From Membranipora membranacea (taxonomy: Eukaryota; Bryozoa; Gymnolaemata; Cheilostomatida; Membraniporidae), in the NCBI GenBank assembly GCA_914767715.1, contig OU612066.1, positions 18,822,283-18,886,282 of the forward strand: a stretch of DNA of 64,000 bases, read 5' to 3'. This document shows positions 12,101 through 24,100 of the stretch, one piece after another. A program made the position numbers and the translations under genes. The stretch's first letter is position 1. Every line of letters starts with the position of its first letter. The notes under the pieces were generated by a model. The model made no database searches. It had not been told where the DNA came from and worked only from the letters and a program-made list of their open reading frames with translations.

Positions 12101-15100
12101 TCCAGTCTCACATGGAGTTTAAAGAATGGTTCGCCAACCCACTTACTGGAATGATTGAGGGGACAAGTGAATACAATGATCAGCTAATCAAACGCCTACA
12201 TAAGGTATTTTAGAACTGCTCCTGCTGAACTCCGGTATCAATGATTGAAATGTATTCTTCATGATTTAGCCCTATTCTAGCATGTGCGCATTTCAATATT
12301 ATCACTCTTTGTAGGTGCTTAGACCTTTTCTGCTGAGGCGCTTAAAGGCTGATGTAGAGAAACAGTTGCCTCAGAAGTACGAGCATGTGGTCATGTGTCG
12401 CTTATCAAAGCGTCAGAGACTTCTCTATGAAGAGTTTATGTCCCGCAGAGACACCAAAGACACGCTTGCTGGTGGAAATTTCATGAGTGTCATCGGCATT
12501 TTGATGCAATTGAGGAAAGTGTGTAATCATCCAGACATGTTCGACCCAAGACCAATCATATCGCCTTTTGAGACTGACAGTATACCAGTTGAGACTGCTG
12601 CAGCTGTTCTGCGGGCTCTCAACTACGATCCACTACAGGTAAAAAAAGTCCAAGTTCCTCTCTGGTAAACAACCTGAGAAAGATTGCATTAGAGCTGGTG
12701 TCCATTTTGTCCGAATGGGTCCCTTGACCATTATGCATAGATTATATCATCTGTTCCGTATAGGCATGTCTGATTACTAGTCCATGCCTCTGAAAGCTTA
12801 TGTACACTTGTTTTGTTCGCATGTTATTTTTTTCTCATAGTTATATATACAAACACATTCGTTTGAATTTCAACTCATTTCTACTGTAGGAGTTGAAGTT
12901 GAACAGTCTACATCCAAATCTACCTGACATGGAGTCTGATCTATCCGCCTATGCTGCGCATCGATCTCGTAAATTACAGACTTCTCGAAAGCTCATTGAA
13001 ATTGTGGATCAGTCAGTTGACCCCCCAATTCGTCCCCCTCCAACCAAGCTAAGGCCATTTGTTATTAGATCACCAACACCAAGTCAAACACAAATCGATG
13101 CTAGTTCTACTGCCCAGGTTGTGCGGCAAGCAGGCAGGACTGTCTCAATCACATCAAGTATAATGAAACCAACTGTTCCAAAAGCTGTAGGGCCTTCTCT
13201 GAGTAGCCTGGTGACTCAAACTGGCGGAGTTGTACGGACCCCTGTCATGACAAGTAGGTTTACATTTCTGGTGTGTTAGATTTGATATCAAACATGTGAT
13301 TAGTATAGAAGTCATGGTGAGCCAATGCATGCATTAACTCAATCCTCCCTCAAGCAATGATTGTGTGTTGTTCCCCTAATATTCTCTTTCATTTTATTTT
13401 AGAATCGCCTTCAGCATCTCAACCGATCACCCTACAAATACAACAGACTCCTCAGGGCACTAGACTTATGATTCCATCCTCTCAACTCCCTCAACTACAA
13501 GGTAACTATTTTCCTTACATTTAGAAGATCTTAAACCACTGCTGCCACACAGCCAAATGTGTGTTTATAGAATTCTGTATAGCTCAGAACTAATGAAATG
13601 AGGCTGCAATCTCAGCATTGTCATCTAATGAGCAAATAATTTGCACAAACTGATGGTCTAAATTAGGGTATGAAATTAATTACTAGTGCAAAAACTTACT
13701 AGTGCAAATTGTACACGTCATAAGGCTTAAGATTTCATGCCCTGATTTTGAACATCAGTTTGTGCAAATTATTTGCCCATAAGGTGACAATAATGAGATT
13801 AAAAAGGCTCAATTAATTATCTCAGAGCTATGCAGAATTCAATGAGCACAAATTTGTTCACCTTAAGTGTTCTATTTATTTTAAATAATATAAGTAAATA
13901 CCCAAGTCAGATATGATTATTAGTTATCGCCCCAGACCTAGTGACAATGAAGGATTCGATCGCAATGAGCTGACTTTATTTGATCCAATAAAGTCCCCGA
14001 TTATCTTGAGTTTTCCTCTGAAACAGCAATCCTTGATGATTTTTTAGCTGGACTTGTACATATCATACAGACCTCCTCTGGTCAACATTTGATAACCTCT
14101 GCTGCCAGCACTCAATCTCTTACAAGTACAGCAACAACAGCTAGTGGTGCTACCTCTACTGCAGCTACACGGGTCTTGCCAATCAGCTCACTCTCTTCAA
14201 ATAGCGGTCAGTGTCATATCATTATATTGACAAGGTTTTCCTTACCACAAATAATTGAATGTGAATGCATACTCAATCTCCATGATCCCCTCATGTTAAC
14301 TTGTTATTTATTACAGGGACAGGTGCGTTGTCTTTAGCTGCCCGCCTTACATCAACAACAGCCACCGGTGCTCCTGTCGCTACAGTGGACCCCATGACTG
14401 GTAGACCTGTACTACGTACTTCGCTTGTGTCATCAGCTCAGGCTCCAGCTCGTTCACCTGGTATGATAACTGTTGCCTCAGCTAGTTCTAGTCTCATCAG
14501 CAGAAGCGCTACTCCCACAGTGGTTACATCAGCTGGGTCCATTGCACGTGTAACAACATTGACTAATGGTACTTCAGCTGGTGCAGCTATAACAAAGACC
14601 CTGCAAGTTGTGAAAGCAACACCCACTGTCTCTTCTACTTCTGGGACTTCCGTAACGGCTCACAAAAGCAATAAGCCAACTTTGATGGGGCCAGCCAGCA
14701 GGAAACGAGCACTGGAGACAGAAGCCAGGAACAAGTTTGTTGCAGAGCTTAATCTGGTAAGTTGCACATTATATTATTGACTAGTTATGTCTGACTTCTT
14801 CTATCTTACCGACAAAACCAAACCACCAGAGACATTACTGAAGATTATCTGAGACAGTGATCTTCAACATTAATAAAATGTGTGTTTGTCGGTGTTGAGT
14901 GCGGCGCTCGTATGTGCAATATCTTGTGTTATGATTATGACACACCGCCCCAGGCTGAATGATTGTGATGATTCGGATTAATGAACCAAGATAACTGCAA
15001 ATCCAGTTCTTACTCTTCATATGGGACTTCCACCATTAATAATTCATATGCCGGTATTTCAGGACACAGTCAACGGCAAACTCAGCGAATGGAGGAAATC

Positions 15101-18100
15101 AACTCTTGATCGACTGGCTGAATACAATAAGAAGCACTGTGGCTATAAACCTGTGTACGGCTTTGACCTCCATGGTGCTGTCAATGTATGGAAAAACGGG
15201 TTACATAAATCACCAACTTACTTCTCTGACAATAGCCTAGCACATTGCCATAATGCCATCTCTGTGACAAAACCAAACCATCCGAGATATTACTGGAGCT
15301 GTACAGAGTATCTGAGAAAATTGATTCTTACCCCTGAAGAAAGACTGGAGCAATTGACAGATCTTGTCGAAAGGTATTGTCTCTCTTCAAGACGCATGTT
15401 TTTCGCTGTCAGAAGGCGCCACTTATGTGCCCAATATCTTGTGTTATGATTATGACATACCGCCCCAGGCTGAGTTATTGTGAGGATTCGGATAAATGAA
15501 CCAAGATAACTCGTTTCGCCCGACACATGCAGTTTGGTTGACACACTTAATTGTGACATTTCTTATGTTTTTCAGATTTGTGTTCGTTACCCCACCCGTG
15601 AAAAGTAGGGGCGTCCAACTTCATGTATCCTGCCACTCTGACCTGGTTGACTCAAATCACCTGATTGACTATCAAACTAAATCACTGATTACAGAGAAGT
15701 CCAACTTGCTGCATCCCATTCAGACCAGAATGCTGGTTCAATTTCCTGACAAACGACTGATACAGTATGATTGTGGTAAGCATTGGCTGCTATCGTGTAC
15801 AGTTCTTGCTAGTTTTACTGCTATGAGCCAATTGCTTGTTTCAATAGCAGACTGCTGTTATGATGTTTCATACTTTCGTTCTACTGAAAAAACCATGTGG
15901 AACCTTATAATGCTGAACAGACCCAATATTTCTCAACCCAACAATGACGTGGCCTCTTAGTTCGCATTCATTCACAATTGTCTTATTATATTTAGGGAAG
16001 CTTCAAACGCTTGACATACTGTTGAGAGACTTGAAATCGGGGAAACACCGAGTCCTCATATTCACACAGATGACCAGAATGCTCGATGTTTTGGAAGCTT
16101 TTCTGAATTACCATGGTCACAGGTATGTAACATGCTTGCGATTGTAAATGCAGAGTACATGATATATCCAAGATAGTCAAATTACCGATGTCATTTTTTT
16201 AGTCATTGGTGCCAAATTCTTGGTAAAGTAAAATTGGTTGCTCCACCCTGCATAGCATTTGCTGTTTGCGGGACTAAAAATACCGAACACAATAATATTA
16301 TATGTGAAAACAAAAACGCTGCTAACATCTATCATCACTGGCTAATTTTACATGGTCATGACATCATTTTACATTTACAGATACCTGAGACTAGATGGTA
16401 CAACCAAGGTAGAGATGAGGCAGCATTTGATGGACAGATTCAACGCTGACAGCAAGATCTTTGTGATGATACTGTCCACACGTAGTGGTGGTGTAGGAGT
16501 TAACTTGACTGGAGCTGATACTGTGATTTTCTATGACTCTGACTGGAATCCTACCATGGATGCCCAGGCTCAGGATAGATGTCACAGAATTGGTCAGACT
16601 AGGGATGTCCACATATACAGGTAAGGTAAATTTATTTTGAGGAAATCCTGGTTTGTTGGCCAAAAGTGAAATATATTGTAACAATGCACATGCTAGAACC
16701 CATCAGTGAATTCCTTGCCGGTGGGCGTAAAAGTGTTGCTAGAAGAAATTCCCCGTGGTATATGTGTATGTGCAGCCAGATTGGCTGCATAAAGGCATAC
16801 CGGGGGATACACTGATGTGTTAGGTAATAGGACATCTTAGATGCCCTATATAATTAAATTTCAACCACAAGACATTCGTATTTCAGGCTGGTAAGTGAGA
16901 AAACTGTGGAGGAGAACATTTTGAAAAAAGCCAATCAGAAAAGGATGTTGGGAGATGTTGCCATTGAAGGAGGGAACTTCACCACTGCCTCACTACAACA
17001 GGTTGGTCATTAATGCATTTTTCCTACCTGCGTGTCATGGTTTCCAAGATAATCAAATTACTGATGTCATGTTCTGACATTGGTGCCAAACTCTTGGTAA
17101 AGTAAAACTGGATGCTCCACCCTGCACAGCTATTGCTGGTTGCGGGACTAAAAATTCCAGACAGACTTCAGATACTCTTAGTGACCTTTTTGGGTAATGG
17201 ATCATGTTATGAATTATTGTTATCTTATACCTTTTGCAACAGGGAACAATAGCGGACTTGTTTGCTGAACCAAGTGGGTTGAACACACTTGCAGAGAGAA
17301 AGCCAGTACATTCTGTTGCCTCGAGCAGCAGTCTAAACACTGTACCTGCCAACAGCGTAGCACCATCCCTAAATGAGAAACAGTTTGAGCAGGTGAGCAG
17401 CGTATACTTAATAATGATAGTTGCACACTGTTCTGGAGATGAAGAATCGAATGTATTAGGGTTTTGAAATGCTGATCAGAATAAATAATATAGATGTAGT
17501 TAGACAAACATTTGTTGCTCTTGTTGATGAAGTAATAAGATAAATACTTTCTAACAAACAGGCACTGTGTCAAGCCGAGGATGTGGAGGATGTAAGAGCT
17601 GCAGCTGTGGCCAGTGAGGAGGCAGGCGCTGAGCTGGCTGAATTTGACGAAAACATACCTTGGGATGAGCGGGAAGCTGAACTGAAGAAGCAACAGGCGG
17701 AGACGACATCCAAGGTGTGTATTTTAGAAGCACAATAAAGAGAGGTCTAGTCTAAATGGAATCCATTGTACTTACTGTGAACCACATCAAAAAGGGCTCG
17801 CAAGAGGTCATTTTATGCTATTCGCTAACCCTAGTTTTCATTCGTAGGTTGAGATGGAGATAGCTATGATAGAGAAAGAGTTAACCCCTGTTGAGAGATA
17901 TGCAGTGATATTCTTGGAAAAAACAGATGACCAGTTTACTGAGGAAGCTGTTAATGAAGCCGAGGTAGGTTCTCAAGTTTGTACCACCAAAATTATTCTT
18001 TTATAATATTGATTATTTCTTTCCTGGGTGCCAGTATAGAGACATCAATACTGATAATTCCCATTGTATGCTTAACTCAAGCTGATTTGTTTGATTTGAC

Positions 18101-21100
18101 TTTGTAGATGGATATTGAACAGGCAAAGAAAGATTGGGAGTTGAATCGCCTGAAGAGTCAGAGAGAGGAAGAAGAGAGAAAGGCAGAATTGGAGGAAGAT
18201 GATATGCTTTACACATATTCAAAAGAGGACGGCATGAATCAGGTACGGCGATCACCAAAAAAGAAACCTAAACAACCACCTCAGCGTAAACGTGTGATAC
18301 CAGAAGCATCTCGTAAATCTAGCCGACCGCCAAGGCCAAAGCAGTTAGACTCTGACACTGATGAGGAACAGCTCGAACCTCGTAAAAAGATGAGAAAGCC
18401 TGGTAGTGGAAGGCCCAAAGGCAGTAAAAACAAGAACACAATTATACAAGAATCTCATGAGCATTTGAAATTGAAATCAGTTGTATCCCCCAGGGATGAG
18501 ATTGTTACACTTCAACGTAAACCTGGAGGTGGCACAACCTATATTCTTTCTTCGCCCATTACTTCTCCAATAATTAAGCCTGGCATGATCAGTTCATTAA
18601 ATGGTTCACATCAGACCTCTGATAACAGTGATGTTGATGTAGAAGGTAATGGTGTCAGAAGATCAAGTCGTCACCGGTCTGGAAGCGAGTCGCCTATGAA
18701 ACTTGCTAAATAATGCTTCCAATCGACGATATTTTTGTACTCTATCTCAGTTGTGAACAATCAGAAAATAGAAAATATATTGTTGGTACTTTTCATACTG
18801 TATTAGACAAATAAATTATAATATTATTGTATAAAGACTCTTAATCTCTTGATGGTCTTGACTGGAAAGTATGAACTGTTAGTGGGGAATATTTGTTTCA
18901 TGCTACCATTGAGTTTCAACACTCTAGACCATCAAAATCTGGCAATTTGAATTTGCTATTGAAACTGCTTGGTTTCTTACTCTCCAGTCAAAGCCTCTCA
19001 AGGATTAATTGTACTCTTGTGAACTTGGCGGCTTCCTGTGTCTGGAATGTGGTTACTCATTGGTAGCTTGAACTGTGGAATTGCAATGGGAATTGATTTG
19101 GACAGTCCCTAATCGGTAGGCCACATTTCAGGTCGCAATGTGGAAGCCCTCTGTTCTGTATTGAGCTCTGGGGTTTTCCACTAACGATCTGATTTGATGT
19201 GATTTTAGGCATTCAAGGATGCGGTTACTGGTGAGAACATGCCGGTGAGTTTTTATCATTCTTATTTATGTTCTTTTATTATGAAATTCTGTGATGCCTG
19301 CTTCAATCAATGCACTTATTCAGTTGTTTTTCACCTGCTCACCAGATTGTGATTATTTCAGATGTGGTGTCCACCTACTCCGCCCCACTCAGAGAACGAT
19401 GTGTATGTTGACCAGTCAATCTGTTTCCTCTACGACTCAGCCATTATGACGGAGTCTCAGCTGCCGCCAGTCCATGTGAAGAAGGAGAAAAAGCGTAAAA
19501 TTGACACACACTCTTTGGGTATAACTAAAAAGAAAGCAAGGATGGTATTGGAGGAAGCGCCCAGACAGCAGCCTGCCATGTCAAATAGACCCCCCAGGTC
19601 AGTTGCCTTTCTACATCAATTAGTTGTAAGAAACAATTTGCATACATACATACATAGTTGGAGAAATTGTAATGGTTTGAAGTAATTTGTACCAACAATG
19701 CACATCATGTGATCTAAATCTGTTTAACCAGGTCATTGTTTGATCGGCCGCACCTGCTGAAATTAAAACGGGAAAAGACTTTACTGAAACATCCCAGCAT
19801 GGCAGGGCAACTAGGTATGAAGATGGGAGCTAGTGGCAACCTACAGAAACCTAGTGGTTCAGATAGCTCGCATCAAGATCAACCGGAGTGGCTTATCCAT
19901 GAAGACTGGTCTTTGCTTCAGGTTAGTATCATCTGTCACTTGCTCATTCATATTGAACAGAAAGTTGATGTGGCGGCAATGAGAATTGAGAAGCAATGGT
20001 GTGTTCTTTAATATTATAGATCACTTTTATTTTGAGCAGGCTGTACAGACTCTCCTTCAGCTACCTCTTAACCTTACTGTGATGTCACCTGCACACATAC
20101 CAAACTGGGATCTGGTGTCCGATATCGTTAGCACAACCAGTCGAATATACCGATCTCCTAAACAATGCAGGCTCAGATATGAGAATGTGATCATACCAAG
20201 AGAGGAAGGCAAGGTTGTGTTTGAACCAAATCCGAGGAAACCGCAGAAGAAGATACCTAAATCTGTGTATAAGGTATGGTACTAGGAACTCGAGTGCAAT
20301 GTGTGGTGTTAAGTGTGATGTTCCTTGTTCTGCGGTTGTGTTTTCTTTTCCTTGCAAAGTTTTCCTATAGTTACTGCTCTTCTCACTTCAGACGAAAGGT
20401 AACAAGCCTCTTAGTACAGGAGTGTTATACACCCAGGACAGCGGAAGCTCGGTCACCACTCTACATGCCTTCAGATTTGACTGTATTAAAAATGTGGCTA
20501 GCAAAAGGACACCTACTCTGAGACCTACTCTTGTGAATCCAACCATGAAAAACCCAAAGCATGCTGCTGTGATTGCTGAGAGTGGTGAGTAAAGAATATT
20601 GAAAAAGAGTATTCTCACATGAATGTTGACTGTGCTATGAGGAAGACTTATATCTAATAGATCATCAGAACAATTTTGTTGATACTACGGCGGTCTGAGC
20701 ACATCTTGTTTCTACTTCCATCTGCTGACACCTAATGGCCACCACTGAACGTCAGACCAAAATAACTGTTGCCTTTGTTCCAGGTATCCAGTATGATTCT
20801 CCTATGAACCCGGAGAAAGTTGCCAAGATTCGACAAGAGAGGATTCGTAATGAGAAGAAGCAGGTAATGGTGATGCTAATTATTGTCCACCTTGGTGATG
20901 TGACTTAATAAGCTTGGCCCTGTACCACCATCCTAATACAGTCTATGGGCGCAACTTATTTTCACAGCATTTTATTTAAATTTGATGAAACATTGTTTAC
21001 AGGCAGCAGCAGAACAGCAACAAAGAGCATCACAGACTGCTGCGGCCGCCGCAGCCTCTGCGTCTCGAGCTAATACTGTACAGCTGCAACATCTGCCTGT

Positions 21101-24100
21101 GTCCGGTACTACTGCCATAATTGTAAGCAACATAACGGAAACCTGTTTTGAATCATACCTGCTGGTGCATCAAAAATATCAAGGCTTGTCTGTTACACCG
21201 TAGATGTACATGATTATGCTTACGTCATGTATCTCATGCTTACTCATTGACATTTACAGAGTCCAGCAACAAAGTCAGCACTACAGGCCTCTGGTGTATC
21301 AATAGCTCGCAACGCTGGTAGTATAGTGGTCCCTGGCAGCAGCACCTTCTCCCCTCTCAACCACAGAAAACTGACACAGACCACAAGTGTGATCAGTGGT
21401 GTCAGCCAAGTCACTCACTCAGTAAGTTAGGCCTATAACTCAATTTATTATTGGCTTTGATTTGTGCTATGAGGAAGACTTTAATATCTGATTTAACCTC
21501 AGAACAATTTTGTTGACTACGGCAGTCTTAGCACACAAAAAAGTGTTAGCTTTTTGACATACTCTCCAAGCAAATCCCAACCCAAGTGTAAATGAGAGTA
21601 TTTTATTTTGTAGGCGCCTACAGCAGGTCGTAAGATGACGGTAGGCCTACAGGAGATACAGAGATTGGGAGCTGGCAGTACTACTATGGCACAATTTATG
21701 AGACATGTACAACAGGGCAACGCTGCAGTGACACAAGGAGCCGCATCAAGAACCAGTGAGTTGTTGGACTGTATGCTGGTAGCCATGTGACTAAATGTAA
21801 TGAAAAAGTGATTAGTATGGATGCAAAATTTATCCTAAATGATGGTTGTGAATAGACCGCATACACACATTTTGCTCATTGCCCATCTCAATCACAGAAA
21901 GCTGACAAAGTGTGATCAGTGGTGTCAGCCAAGTCACTCACTCAGTAAGTTTGGCCCATAACTAGTGTGATATAAGGAAGACTTTATATCAGATTTTACC
22001 TCAGAACAATTTTGTTGATTAACTACGGCAGTCTGAGCACACCAAAACGTTAGCTTTTTGACACGCTCCCCTAAGCAAATCCCAACCTTAGTGAAAAATA
22101 GTGTTGTTTTTGTAGTCACTGTGCAGCAACAACCCCTCGCTATTGGTAAAAGTCTCACGCCCACACAGCTTACTCAGCTTAACTTACTAAGTCAGCAGCA
22201 GCAGGCTAAACGTGTGGCACAGACAGGAGCACAGACCCTGGTACACCAGAGGAGCAGTTCAGGCGCTAGTCAGGTATGTATTTTGCGCTTGGCAGGACAG
22301 TTTTTTTTTATAATGAGCAATTTCCAGAGGAACTCTGCTCATGCAGCAGCGCAGCTATACATGATTCTCAAAATGCTTTGGGTGTAAAATGTGCTATGAG
22401 GAAGACTTATATCTAATTGATCAGAACAATTTTGTTGATACTACGGCGGTCTGAGCACAAAAGCAAGAGGTTTTTGAAGCACTCTTGGCAAATCCCAGGC
22501 TAAGTCTAAAATATGTTTGATTTCACTGTTTAGTTATTCAGTGGTCAACAGTTACAGCAGGCTGTAGTTGACCAATCACGAGTACCTACCCTAGTCAAAA
22601 CTGTCAGCTCTGTGTCTGGAGGTACCCAAGGCACTACAAGTATGTCACTGCCTGTCAACACCGGTGTGAATATCAACGTCTCTTTACCGCAACAACAAAA
22701 AACTCTACCTGTACAAGGTATTTGTAAATTACTACAAGGTGTTACTAAATGAAGCTGATAGTTGATGTGCAGTATGTGCTATGAATTTTGTTGATACTAC
22801 AGCGGCCTAAAGCACTAAAAAATAACAGCAAGCAATTTTTGATAAATAAAGCATTCCATTGTCCGATGTCTGTAGGTACAACTAAAGCAACTCTGACTGG
22901 TGGCCAACCTCCACAATACCGGCAGATACAGTTACTTCATAACAAGACCGTCGCTCGACCAATCACTCAAAAACTAAGTAAGCAACTACATAAGTTGAAT
23001 GTTGATGCCAAAAGTTGGGTGAGAATTATTTTTGCTGTGGTTGCATCTTTGCTTCAGTGTTATTGTATGCTAAAATTAGACAACCCAACTGTATAATAAC
23101 GTGTGCTATGAGGAAGACTTATATCTAATTGATCAGAACAATTTTGTTGATACTACGGCGGTCTGAGCACAAAAGCAAGAGGCTTTTGACGCACTCTTTG
23201 CAAACCCAAAACATGAGTAATAGCATATTTTAAATTTGTGCAGGTTTAACACACCCTCAGCTTGTTGGAAAGACAGGTGCAAGTGTGCAGATAGTTCAGC
23301 AGAAGATCGGTAAACAGATCGGTGTTCAGCAAATACAACAGCTCATTAAACAACAGCAGGCTCAACAGGCAGCTGCAGCAGCCCAACAGCAGGCAGCTGC
23401 AGCTCAACAACATGCACAGATCATAACAGCGCCAGCTGGCACATCAGTATCTGGTCAGACTATAATAGCTACTACACAGCTCATCACTCCTGCTAATATG
23501 CATGGTGAGTTCATTGTCACAATATTTTGTAATATAAATTTTCTCAATTAATATTTAAAGTTCCACAAAATAAATGCACTGATCATGTAGTAATAGAATG
23601 CGACTTCAGTATACACATCTAGCCTTGTTCACGCGGCCACGGGATTCGGTTTTTTTGGTGGCACTGTATTTCTCGGTATAGTATCAGTAGTTGTCTTCTG
23701 CTGTTCTAGCTCTCATCCTCACCACTTTTTCTCTGTTCCATAGGCAAATAAATTAAATTTATCATATTCAAAATATATACAATTAAACTGATTGCTCTAA
23801 ATTTTGCAGCAATAATGTGAAAACATGGCGGAGTAAAAAAAATTTATATAACAAAGCATGCAAAAGGTGCATGCACAGGTTAATTTCAAATGACCGTGCA
23901 GCTGAGGCTGAGTAAATTATCAAGCACTAAAACTTATGTCAATACATTGCCCCATTGTTCTATTGTGATTATAGCCTAAGCATCCTAGGCACTACACTGC
24001 TGCACTGTCATAATAACCAGTGCATGCACCTTGTACGGTTTTTAACCCAGCCATGTGTTCACATCATTGCTGCTAAATTTAGTGCGATCAGTTTATTTAG

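Noticed and set aside
17436-17488. Small C/D snoRNA (TTCTG/CAGAA, ATGAAGA, CTGA)
   Set aside because: Only about 50 nt, imperfect C box, and a guide with no rRNA match that I recognise.
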